This document shows, piece after piece, positions 12,857-23,012 of a stretch of DNA of 64,000 nt. The notes beneath the pieces are model-generated. The model ran no database searches and was not told the origin of the DNA. It saw only the letters and a program-made list of their open reading frames with translations. Positions within the stretch are counted from its first letter, which is position 1. Every line of letters starts with the position of its first letter. Origin of the DNA: Vitis vinifera (Eukaryota > Streptophyta > Magnoliopsida > Vitales > Vitaceae); the NCBI RefSeq assembly GCF_030704535.1, contig NC_081811.1, forward strand, positions 485,501 through 549,500, read 5' to 3'. The position numbers were made by a program, and so were the translations under genes.

Positions 12857-13685
12857 TTTCACGCCAAGCAGTGTATTTGGTACATGTCTTCTTCATATGA
12901 CCAACTTTCTTGCAAAATAAACAAATGATCTCTTTATCTTGTTTTTTCTGCACCTTTTACTTTGATGTCCCAGAAACTGCAGTTTGTTTTCTTTTATTGT
13001 CCCTCTTTCTTTTCTTGCTGGTACCAAATCCCTGAGATGTGGAAGCCAAGTGAGCATTTTCCAATTTTTCTTGTTTCAATCTCTCTTCTTCTTGTACACA
13101 CTGAACAATAAGCTCATCCCGAGTCCATTTTTCCTTTTGTGTGTTGTAATTGATCTTGAATGGACTAAATTGTGTAGGCAGAGAAATCAAAACCAAGTGC
13201 ACGAGTATATCTTCTGACAACTCTAACTTTAGTGCCTTGAGTCTAGTCGCAAGATTGGACATTTCCATTATGTACTCCCTTATATTCTCTTTCCATTTGT
13301 ACCGCATGGAGACAAACTTACTAAGAATAGTGTTTGTCTCAACTTTTTCGTTTGCAGCGAATCGATTTTCTATCTAGTCTAAGAATGTCTTGGCTTGGGT
13401 TGCCTCGGGTATTGCACCCTTTATAGCTTCTGGAATTGAGTGTTTCATTATCATTAGACTCATGCAATTGGATCGCTCCCATTTTTCCATAGTAGACCTT
13501 TGCTCAGCAGTGTTGACACTAGTAAGGTCTGGATGACGATCCTCTCTTAATGCATAGTCCAAATCCATGCACACAAACACAATTATAACGTGTTCCTTCA
13601 TTTCTTGAAGTTTGTGTCATTAGGCACATGAATGTTATTAACATTTGCAGTTATAGAAGATGCTGAATTCCTAACAATGAAGCTC
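12857..13685 (-). pseudogene. copia gag remnant (UBN2-type Gag with CCHC zinc knuckle)
   Basis: Gag is readable on the minus strand from about 13680 down to the zinc knuckle CLFCKKVGHMKKTC near 12915. Gag binds and packages element RNA in cytoplasmic particles. The frame is broken by an apparent 1-bp deletion near 13601. It also has in-frame stops at 13374-13376 (TAG) and 12957-12959 (TAA), where the same frame continues on both sides. Downstream of the knuckle the frame runs into the inserted mini-LTR element at 12501-12852. Confidence 0.85.
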
Positions 13686-13689
13686 ACAA

Positions 13690-14589
13690 TCAATCACAAA
13701 AATATATATATTTTATTTTATTTCACTTATGGTTATCTCTCGTTGTGGATAAATTATATTCATAAGTGGCAGGTGTTGTAGGTATGAACAACATCACTAA
13801 CTCCCATGGCTTGGAAAATGCCATTCTAAAAACCAGTAAAGAAAATCGGACAAGTGTTATAAAAAGAGCATCTACAGTGGCAAGAAACAACCCAAGCTTA
13901 TTCTCTGAATATTGGAAGGGATTTCAAACCGGTCAACTATTAATTAAACCCAAATCATGTTGGGCTTCCATGCCATTGGCTCAATCTCCTTCATTGCAAG
14001 CCCATAATTTTATTTTATTTTATTTTTATTTTTTATTTTTTTATCCACTGCAGCCCCAAACGACCCAAAGTCGCCTACAACCATGTCATTCGCTGCGCCA
14101 AAACGGTGCCAGTGCAACCCTCAAGCGATGCCGGACGTTGCTGATTAGGGACGACGCCAAAACGACGTCTTCGACTACGCCTCTGATTGGAAATGACGCC
14201 AAACGACGTCTTCAACTCCGATCCCCAACAATGCTGAGAGCGGCGTCACAAGGAGGCTTGCAACAACGCCTAAACAACGTCTCTTGAACGCTTGTGCCAT
14301 GGCGCTTAAACGACGTCTCTTACCGGCGCAAGATGGCGCCTGAACGGCGTCTCTGGAACGGGAACGACGTGACGACTTTTGAACGCCTACAATGGCGCAT
14401 TTTCCGACCGGCGCCTCATCTACACCCAATGGCACCCATGGCCGACAGACGACACAAGCCACCCCCACGTGCTCATAAGGCATTGCACAGATGGTACTGG
14501 TTTGACTACTATTAAAGAATTTTGATCCAATTATGTGTTTTGGTTGTCTGAGTTTCATGTTGGCAATTTCTTAATGATTAAACATGAGG
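13690..14589 (-). other. Untranslated leader of the copia element with degenerate repeats
   Basis: About 900 bp lies between the primer binding site and the first recognisable Gag residues. The part at 14090-14420 is clearly GC-richer than its surroundings. It contains six imperfect copies of an AACGACGTCT-type core near 14161, 14202, 14271, 14308, 14342 and 14362, often with GGCGCC nearby. Open frames here on both strands (up to about 170 codons) match nothing and look like by-products of composition. Confidence 0.6.
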
Positions 14590-14600
14590 CTCTGATACCA
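14590..14600 (-). other. Primer binding site (initiator Met-tRNA)
   Basis: The minus strand reads TGGTATCAGAG, complementary to the 3' end of plant initiator tRNA-Met, two bases inside the 5' LTR. This is the usual minus-strand DNA priming site of plant copia elements. Confidence 0.92.
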
Positions 14601-14602
14601 AT

Positions 14603-15058
14603 TGATGCATAAACCATTTCAAATCCAATAATATCATACAAGAATCGTATGTTTAATCATGTGAAGAAACTATGTCATCTTGTCCACGGATTTAGAACAT
14701 ACTTAAGTCAATTTTTCCTTTGAGTTTTGAACAAGGTATGGATCTTCTAAGGCTATAGAGGAGTATCCACCATTTCTATAATCTCTCTAACGATGGGAGC
14801 GGGAGAGAGCGCGCTTTGTTCTATTTAAAATAAAATGTGTTCAAAAGGAACAGACACTTATCCTTATATACCCTCTATACCTTAGGGACCATACCCTTTG
14901 GACTATTGGACCTCGCGTGTCTTAGGCCCATCATCTAAGACTCATTATGGCATTGGCCTCTACACATAAGGTGACCCATACTCAATAAACACAAATTGAA
15001 ATAGATACGGATAGCTTAATCAAGAACTATGTTACATACATGAGTCCATATTTTAACA
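14603..15058 (-). repeat. 5' LTR of the copia element
   Basis: 456 bp. On the minus strand it runs from TGTTAAAATATGG to GGTTTATGCATCA. It carries a TATA-type promoter motif (GGGTATATAAGG on the minus strand, near 14863-14874). It matches the LTR at 8318-8773 without length difference. Confidence 0.93.
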
Positions 15059-15063
15059 CAAAA

Positions 15064-15424
15064 TTCTTAATTAAGAAAAATTATGTCTCCTACACCACAT
15101 TTGAAGAAAAACCTTATTATTTTGAAAGGGATAAAACACTCTAAAATTTACTTTAAATTTTTAGACACAACTTTCTTTCTAATTCACTATTCCAAACGGT
15201 TAAAGCCGATAACAACAATGGTTGACTTGTTACTAACCATGGATGAAGATAAGGAAGAGGTCGGAGAATAAATGGAGATACGATGATTCAAAATAAGATG
15301 AATTAAGGACTTAGTAATAAAAACATAATTAAACGATTTTTGAGAAATTTGAAACTGAATTTATCGATTTTTTATTTTATTGTCTTATAACTTATAAAAA
15401 TAAAATAAAATCGATATTTTAAAA
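15064..15424. other. Short AT-rich spacer
   Basis: AT-rich sequence between the copia target duplication and the next LTR. A 62-codon open frame at 15083-15271 has no recognisable motif and I do not call it a gene. Confidence 0.5.
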
Positions 15425-15429
15425 CTTAT

Positions 15430-16611
15430 TGTGAAACCAAGGTTTGGTTAATCTTTATTTTGATGATAACAAAACAAGGTTTAGAACTAATGATCATATT
15501 TCAAGTGTGATTAGGCAAGACGACTTCCAAAGTGGCAATCCAAAGACAAATCAAGTCAAGGAGAAATCATGAAGAAGAAGACCACCTCAAAGAGAAGAGT
15601 TTTTCAAGACCAAAGCTTCTTAAGCTCTCTTTGTAAGGTTGTTAGTGCACTAGGACTTTCATGCATTTCATTCTTTATTTATGCACCAAAATCATCCAAG
15701 AGTAATATTGTTTTAAATATCTTAAGAATTAGATGATTTCATGTTTTCAACTAAAGCCTTGTGTTAAATGATTTTCAAACTTGTGTTAATAGGTTTTAAG
15801 TTGAAAAAGGTTGAGTGTTGAGCCAAAAAAATGGCTCAACCGGTTCAACCGGTCTACCGATAATGCTCGTCCGGTCGAGGACCGGTTGAGGCCCAACGAT
15901 CACTTTTCCTAACGGCTAGTCAACCGGTCGAGGTCGAACCCCCAACGGCTAGTATGATTTTTTTCTTCTATAAAAAGGCTCAAAACTTCATTGTTTAATA
16001 AGCAAAACCTTCCCAAATCTTTCTTGATTATATTTGAGCCTTGGAAGAGTATTTTTGAGTGCACCATTATTCCAAAACTTGCATATCTTTAGTGCATCAT
16101 TCAATCCTGCTTTCTCTTGTATCATTTGAGCTTAAAGTTCTTGTGATAGGATTTTTGAGAGATCATTTTATTTGTAAATCTTTGAGATGAATTTTCTTAA
16201 GTGAGGGGTATCACTTGAGAGGTTGTTCAAATAGTGGGATAACTCTTGAGAAGTGTAAAGGGTGCTTGGAGCCAAAAGTTCAAGAGGGTGAATTGGAACC
16301 ATAATCCAATTGTAAAGAGATTGGAAGCTTGGTTGAAGCTTCAAGATAGTGAAACCCTTACTCGGTTAGAAGTTGAGGAGAGTGGACGTACGCAAGGAAG
16401 TGCCGAACCACTATAAACTCTCGTGTTTGCACTTTCTCTTCCCTAACTCTTTTAAATTATATGCAATTGCGTTTATTTTGTTTATTATATACTTGCATAT
16501 AATTGTCTCTTATTTTTGCATAGTTTAAATTTGTGAAAAAGAGACCACCACCCTATTCACCCTCCCTCTAGGGTGATTACCATAAGTTGGATTAGCCTCA
16601 AATTCATAACA
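15430..16611 (+). mobile_element. Solo LTR 1 (plus orientation)
   Basis: A 1182-bp sequence with TGTGAAACC at the left end and ATAACA at the right end, flanked by the perfect 5-bp duplication CTTAT (15425-15429 and 16612-16616). It has a TATA motif (TATAAAAAGG near 15970), as expected for an LTR promoter, and an internal stretch rich in CCGGTT/CAACCGG words at 15838-15950. There is no internal domain or second LTR at the right spacing, so it is a solo LTR left after LTR-LTR recombination. The family (copia or gypsy) cannot be told from an LTR alone. Confidence 0.85.
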
Positions 16612-16616
16612 CTTAT

Positions 16617-18257
16617 AATTGTTTAATATGTAATGAGCTTTTTTATATTAGATTAGTAAAACAATTCATTCTTCTTATATTATAATCATGTTAATTTTTA
16701 TATGCATTCCTTATATTTCGGGTTAAAAAATTTAAACATTTTTTGAACTTTAAATCTAAGTTGATTTCAATTAATTTTAAAAATAAATTAGATTTGGGAT
16801 TCAAATTAACTTGCATTCAACAAATCATTTAAATCAAATTAAACAAATCTTAATCAAGTCCAATTTGGTTTAGGTTTTTTGTCACTAAAAATTGACTTGG
16901 TTTCGATTCAAATATAAATTGACTGCATCGATAGTTACTTTTTTATCAGAAAATTGATTGAGTCACATTTTTACAACTCTAGTGAGGAGAAAAGGTAAAG
17001 TACTAGTTATGAAACAATAAAAAAAGTGAGACATGTGATTATTCCAAATGTTGGCTTACCTTTTGTAGAGCAAGTGCAATAATCTATTTTTATTTTTTTT
17101 AAACAATAAAAAAGTCACACATTTTTGTCTAATTGTTTCTACCATAATGATTGGCCAGAAATATGGTCTAAGGCTTTCAAGTGTGGCCTGTTTGACAAGT
17201 GCAATAATCTATTTTTATTTATTTTATTTTAAAAAAATATTATTTCAAAAATAATTCTAAAACTATTATAGTTTGGGATTTCACATGAAACTAGTGTTTT
17301 GAAAAAAATGAGTTCAATGTATAAAAAAAAAAAAAAGTAAAATCATATTTAAAAAAAAAAAAAACCAAACTCAATATTAAAACTTTTATTATAAAAATTG
17401 AACTTTTCTTTTCAAAAAATGGGGTTAGTATAAAAACAAAATAAGTAATAAAAAATGTTATTTTTTATTTATTTATTTTCAAACAAACCTTTTTAGTATT
17501 ATTTCTTAAAATATTAAAGAAAAAATACCTTCAAACAAGGAGTTGGGTTGGGCCAACCTAACTTACAACCCTATGAAATACCTTGGTCTATCTCTAATAA
17601 TTCCTATGAAGGGTCTTAAATCCATAAGTAACGACTCATTGAAATATGCATCCATTTGGAGGATGTTAGTTTTTGTGTGCTCTTGATACATTGTTGTGGC
17701 TTGGAATGAAATGTACTTGGCAAATTTCATATGATTGTCATCCCTGAGCCTTATCTAACATTAAAAGTTTATTTATTTATTTATGTTCAATTTATTAGCT
17801 GCATAAAAGCCCAACACTTGTGAACTCTCACATCCACGTACCATTAGGGTCCCATTGCCTCAAATCACAATACCAAAAAGCTATTCTCCTAGTCATCCCA
17901 TCACGGGCACAATAAAGTGTACTATGTTGCTGCATTTGATTTTACCACTAACCTAATATAATTATATAAGAACTAACAATCTCACTTTAAGACGTCACTG
18001 GATTACATAAGTCGTGTAAGATCCCAAAACAAGATTGCATGAACATCTTAGGAGTGTACTATCATGTCCATCAAACATAATGTCTAGAAAATCAAATACT
18101 TTATTTTATCACATCAAGCTATGTAATATCATTGGTTCTAAAAACATACATGGTAATAAATATTTTGTTGAAGGTTAAATAACATTTATTTTTGCAATCT
18201 CAGTATAAAACATATGCATTTTGACCAATGGTCAATTCAACATATATTTTATTAAGA
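16617..18257. other. AT-rich spacer, no gene seen
   Basis: AT-rich intergenic DNA with poly-A and poly-T runs. A short phrase (gcaataatctatttttat) occurs near 17078 and again near 17203, so a small local duplication is likely. No coding or RNA signal is visible. Confidence 0.5.
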
Positions 18258-18717
18258 TCTTAGTTAGAACAATTTGAAGTAATCACCATATAGGAAGGAA
18301 GTGGATGAATAAAACGAAGTTTTTTTTGACAAATTTAAATTGTATGAATGTGAAATACGACTATATGTAAATATATAATAAATACAATGAAAAATAGTAA
18401 GAAAGATAAAATGCAAACACTCATTTTTATAATAGTACGATACTATCCGACTTATGTTTATTATCATCAAGTTCCTAACCGAGTAAGAGTTCTACTATTC
18501 CAAGACTTATAACCTAAGCCACCAAACTTTACAATTGGATTATAGTTATAATCATTCCTTGTAGACTTGTGGTTTCAAACACTCTTTCCAATCCTTAAAA
18601 AATAAATTACTTTGAATAATCCCTTAAGTGATATACCACATTTGAGGATTACTAAATGATACCTAACGTTTAGATTTTTCTCTCTAAAAAGTTTATATGA
18701 AATGGTAGGAAACATTC

Positions 18718-19935
18718 TGTTAGAAAAATTAGGTTAATCCAATATATGGTAATCACCTTAAAACGGGAGAATGGGGGAGGGGAGAATAGGGTGATGGTCT
18801 TTTTTTGCAAATTCAAACTATGTGAAAGTAAGAGACAATTATATGCAAGTATATAATAAGCAATATAAAGATATAGTGGTTCGGCGCAACCCGATCTACA
18901 TCCACTCTCCTCTAATTTAAATCCTAAGCTTGAAGTTCCACTAATTCAAGGCTTTCAAACCAAGCCTTAAATAAATACAATTGGATTATGATCCAATTCA
19001 CTATCTTGGACTTTTGGTTCTAAACACCCTTTACACTTCTCAAGAGATATCTTACTCTTAAACAACCCCTCAAGTGATACCACACACTTGAGAAACTTCA
19101 TCTCAAAGATTTACAAATAAATGATCTCATAAAATCCTAGTACAAAAACTTTAAGCTCAAATGATACAAAAAAACTAAGATTGAATAGTGCATTAAAGAT
19201 ATGCAAATTTTAGAACAATGGTGTACTAAAAAAAAAAACTATTCCAAGGCTCAAATATATTAAAGAAAGGTTTAGGAAAGTTAAGTTCATGAAACAATGA
19301 AGATTGAAACATTTTTATAGAAGAAAAAAACCAAACTAGCCTTTGGGGGTTCGACTGGTTGATTAGCCGTTAGCATTTAATGGTTGATAGGTGACCATTG
19401 GACCTCGATTAGATCTCAATCGGACCTCAACCAATTGAACAACCGTTTTGGAAGAAAGAGAGTTTTTTGCACCCTCGACCGGTTGAGCTGGCGGTCGGTC
19501 AACCGGTTCCTCATCCGATTCAATCGGTTGAACTGTTTTTGGCTCAAGAAACTAGTTTTTTCAACTTAAAACCTTTTAAACAAGTTGGAAAGACATTTGA
19601 CACAAGGTTTTAGTTGAAAACATGAAATCATCCAATCTTTAAAATATTTAAAACAAAATAACTCTTTGATGATTTTTGTGCATAAGTAAAAAATGTAATG
19701 CATAAAAATCTTAGTGCACCAACAACCTTACAAAGAGATCTTATGAAGTTTGAGTCTTGAAAAACACTTCTCTTTGAGGTGGTCTTCTTCTTCATGATTT
19801 ATCTTTGCCTTGATTTGTTTTTGTGATTGCCACTTTGGAAATCGTCTTGCCTAATCACACTTGAAATATAATTATTAGTTCTAAACCTTATTTTGTTATC
19901 ATCAAAATCGAGATTAACCAAACGTTGGTTTCACA
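18718..19935 (-). mobile_element. Solo LTR 2 (minus orientation), nested
   Basis: A 1218-bp sequence, the reverse complement counterpart of solo LTR 1. On the minus strand it starts TGTGAAACCAACG and ends CTAACA. It is flanked by a perfect 5-bp duplication CATTC (18713-18717 and 19936-19940). The TATA motif (TATAAAAATG on the minus strand, near 19312-19321) and the CAACCGG-rich segment around 19430-19530 are conserved. It sits inside an older related LTR. Confidence 0.87.
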
Positions 19936-20516
19936 CATTCTTATAAAATCATAGTACAAAATTTAAGTTCACTTGGTACACAATAAATCGTGATTGAATG
20001 GTGCGTTAGTAGAATGCAAGTTTTGAAGTAAGGCACACTAAAAATATACTCCTTTAGTGCTCAAATATTACAATGAAGTTTTGAGTCTTTTTATAAGAGT
20101 TCGAAACTCAAACTAATTATTAGACACAATTTGGGGTCATTTGATAGAGCAATGATTCAATTGACTTACTAACTATTATCAATTAATGTTTTTGATAGGT
20201 GACTATTGGGGTTTCGTGCTTTGATTGGTTAAGGTTTAACACTAACTAGTTGAATACATGCTATGGGGAAAAAAAGTGTTTGCAGATGTACATTGACTAT
20301 AAAGTCTGTAAAAGACCTCAATTCAAGGTTTGAAACATTCAATAACTTATATTTGACTTCTTAAAATTTTTTAAAACACGTTTATAAAAACTTTGACACA
20401 AAGTTTTAATTGAAAATATGAAATTATTGAATTATAAAAAAAATAAAAACAGATTAGTACTTGAATGGTTTTTTATATTTAAGTAAAATATAAAATGTAT
20501 GGTCTTCATGGTTTTA

Positions 20517-21255
20517 AAAACCGGACCGGACCAGCTGGTTCGACCGGTCCAATCGTCGACCGGTCACGGTTCCAATCCGATCTGGTCAATTGGGCTGGAA
20601 AATGGTCAGACCGGAATTGGAGCAGTTAAACCGGTGGTCTGATTGGTGAATCGGATGAATCGAACGGTTTCCTCATAACCGTCTGGTTCAACATTTTTTT
20701 TTCTTTCTTCATTGTTGTCGTTCTCCTCCGACGAAACCCTTCTGGCAACCCACTGGAACCCTCCCTGCCCGAGCGCCAGAAAAACCCTACCAGCAGGACC
20801 CCCACCCCCACCCCCACCTCCTTTCAAAGCCACCTCGTGACCTCGCCAGAACACCACCACCCCTCCCGTGTGCGCTCTTCTTGCATGCCGGAACCTCCCT
20901 GCAATCCCGTTGGAACCCCCTCTACCCTCGCGCTGGAAAAAGCCTTGTCGGCAAGCCCCTCACCCCCCTTGCAAAGCCACCCCGCGACCCCGCTGGAACA
21001 CCACCATTCCCTGCTTGCGCGCGCCGGAAAAACTTTTCTTGCTCGGCGGAATTCTCCCTGTGCTGGAAACCACCACCTCTCCCCTACGCTGGAAAAACCG
21101 AAAAGGTTTCCCCTTTTTGTCCGTCGGAAGCCCGCGTTGGAAGTGGAAACCCCACCTTCCAAAACCCTGCTAGAACCTGCCCACTCCTCTCATCTCGTTC
21201 TTCCAAATTTTTTTTTTACCTTATCGGTTATCTCATTATTATTTATTTCTTTTGA

Positions 21256-21291
<36 letters not shown>

Positions 21292-21531
21292 TTATGATTT
21301 TAATTTAAATAATTGAAAACATTACAATTTTAAATAAATTATTGATTTTAATTTAAATTTATAATTTAAAACTAATGTTCTGATTTTCAAATAAAATTTT
21401 AATTTTTAAATAATATAAATTATTTTAAATTTTAATAATTTATAAATTATATATTTATGACGTCATCGACCAATGAATCGTGAACCAGTAATTTTTCTGG
21501 TTTAATGATTGGTCCGATTATGAAAATATTG
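20517..21531. mobile_element. CCGG-rich non-coding element with GC-rich core, 9-bp direct flank
   Basis: About 1015 bp between two copies of ATGGTTTTA (20508-20516 and 21532-21540), inserted into the old LTR. The left end is full of ACCGGACC/GACCGGTC words. The right end carries weaker counterparts (TCGGACCAATC on the opposite strand), giving only weak inverted termini. The middle (about 20740-21190) is GC-rich and repeats a GCYGGAAAA-type word many times. A 9-bp duplication would suit a Mutator-like element and an 8-bp reading a hAT element; I cannot decide. Overlapping open frames (up to 159 codons plus, 112 codons minus) occur in several frames but have no recognisable domains and look like low-complexity by-products. 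Confidence 0.65.
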
Positions 21532-21840
21532 ATGGTTTTAGTACACCAACAATTTTACAAAAAAATTATATATAAAGTCTTGAAAGTTGTTTTTTTTCAA
21601 TTTTTCTTTAATTTGATTTGTCTTTGTAATTGACACATTGAATTTTTTTTTACAAATACACTTAAAATAAAAACATTAATTTCAAATTTTATTTTGTTAA
21701 ACCAAACCTTAATTCCAAGTATTTCATCCCAAAGTTTTGACAACTAATCCTTATTTTTATTTATTTATTTTGTATAAACAGTCAATTTATTAAATGATTT
21801 TTTCTCCTTATTTTTATTCATTTTGTTTTTGTATGAAAAG

Positions 21841-22403
21841 CCAAACTTATTAACCGAGCGGACGTGTAAAATGGTAAGGTTGGTAAAGCAAAAATTTCCT
21901 AGAAAATTGTCAATATTCAAAATTAAATTTTCCATAGAAAGGTGAATATTCAAACTTGAAACTCATGTTTTAATATTATTATTGTTACCAAATAGACCAA
22001 TATGTTAACCATTAAGTTTAATTTTTCTTTGAAAAATAAATAATAATAATAATAGTAAGGTGAATTAATGCATAAAAGTTTGTTTGTTAACAATTTTTTA
22101 AAATAAGTTATTAAAAAATCGTTCAAAATTTTATTTAAAAATTTAAACACGAATAAGTAGTCAAACTTATTAAATGAGTAGATGTGGAAAATGGTAGCTT
22201 GGGTCAATATTCAAAATTGAAATTCATATTTAATATTGTTATTGTTACCAAATTGATGCCTATGTCAACCGTTATGTTTAATTTTTTTTTATAATAATAA
22301 TAATAAGAAGGTGGCTTAACGAAGAAACGTTTGTTTGCTAATGATTTTTTTAAACTGTTATTAAAAAATGGTTCAACATTTTATTTTAAAATTTAAACAC
22401 GAA
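21841..22403. repeat. Imperfect tandem duplication, about 320 and 243 bp
   Basis: The sequence starting caaacttattaa at 21842 and ending aatttaaacacgaa is repeated from 22161 to about 22403, including the phrases ttattgttaccaaat and ggttcaacatt/cgttcaaaatt. The second unit lacks about 70 bp, apparently lost between short atattcaaa repeats. No coding content. Confidence 0.8.
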
Positions 22404-22898
22404 AAAAATATTTTAAACTTATTTTTATAAAAATATCTCACATTTTATATAAAAATTATAATTTTTAAAAAATATTTTCTATGATTACTAAACATATTTT
22501 ATAAAAAGAATTAAAATTATATATTAAAAAAATAATTTGTTTTTGTATCGAAGGTTTATTAAACATGTTTTATAAGTTAGAAAATCATTTTTGTTAATAA
22601 TTTAAAAATATGCCTTTAAGTTTTTTTAATCATATATATTAATTTTTTGCCTGGAATAATAGAATCACGTGGGATTTAATAAAAATCCAAAAATATAAAT
22701 GTAGTAAAAGGCTAAAAGCGAAAATCCAGACGGCACACGCAAATTAGAACATCCAATTAAAGCGGCTAATCCCAGGGGCTTTTTCGTCCGTTAACTACAA
22801 GTAAACGAACAAAAAGTCTATGCCACCGTGGGGGCATTTACGTCATTCCATTAGACAGCTCACGCTCCTTCCCATTTCCTTTTTTTTTTCAAAACCGT
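22404..22898. other. Distal promoter region of the F-box gene
   Basis: AT-rich to about 22650, then rising in GC toward the gene. From about 22780 the sequence looks like a promoter/5' UTR, with CT-rich stretches. No separate gene is supported. Confidence 0.4.
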
Positions 22899-22907
22899 GG
22901 CGCCAAA
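22899..22907 (-). promoter_or_regulatory. E2F-type site upstream of the F-box gene
   Basis: GGCGCCAAA on the plus strand reads TTTGGCGCC on the minus strand, matching the E2F consensus TTTSSCGC, about 106 bp upstream of the ATG at 23013. Near-matches lie at 22951 (TTGGCGCC) and around 22919 (TCCCGCG). FBL17 of Arabidopsis is a known RBR1-E2F target, so this supports the gene identity. Confidence 0.6.
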
Positions 22908-23012
22908 ACTTCTGTAATCTCCCGCGCCTTTCCGACCACTCTTTTATTTGTTGGCGCCCTCAGTCAATCTCCCTCTCACTCCTCTCATTTACTCTCACTC
23001 TAGAAATTTCTA

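Larger units (their letters stand above)
8318..15058 (-). mobile_element. Full-length Ty1/copia LTR retrotransposon (defective)
   Basis: A 6741-bp element read on the minus strand. It is bounded by two 456-bp LTRs starting TG and ending CA and flanked by the 5-bp target duplication CAAAA (8313-8317 and 15059-15063). A primer binding site for initiator Met-tRNA follows the 5' LTR and a polypurine tract precedes the 3' LTR. Internal order is gag with CCHC knuckle, protease, integrase, reverse transcriptase and RNase H, which is the copia order. My hand alignment of the LTRs gives about 49 differences in 456 positions, mostly transitions, so the insertion is not recent. Several stops and frameshifts break the polyprotein, and a second element is inserted in gag. 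The element cannot be autonomous as it stands. Confidence 0.95.
18258..21720 (-). mobile_element. Older, degenerate LTR of the same family, interrupted by two insertions
   Basis: Segments 18258-18717, 19936-20516 and 21541-about 21720 line up in order with solo LTRs 1 and 2 but are more diverged. The junctions coincide exactly with the target duplications of solo LTR 2 (CATTC) and of the CCGG-rich element (ATGGTTTTA). Removing those two insertions gives one continuous LTR-like sequence on the minus strand. Its outer ends are approximate and I could not find a flanking duplication. Confidence 0.7.

Noticed and set aside
12455-12953. Open frames spanning the nested mini-element
   Set aside because: They fuse gag residues to translated LTR sequence and repeat the same LTR-derived peptide twice; not a real protein.
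13766-14558. Open frames of 173, 127 and 73 codons in the copia leader
   Set aside because: They lie between primer site and gag, overlap each other on both strands and consist of the GACGTC repeat translated in different frames.
20606-21316. Several Pro/Ala/Gly-rich ORFs in the GC-rich core
   Set aside because: All frames on both strands are open because of the repeated GC-rich word; no domain or codon signal.
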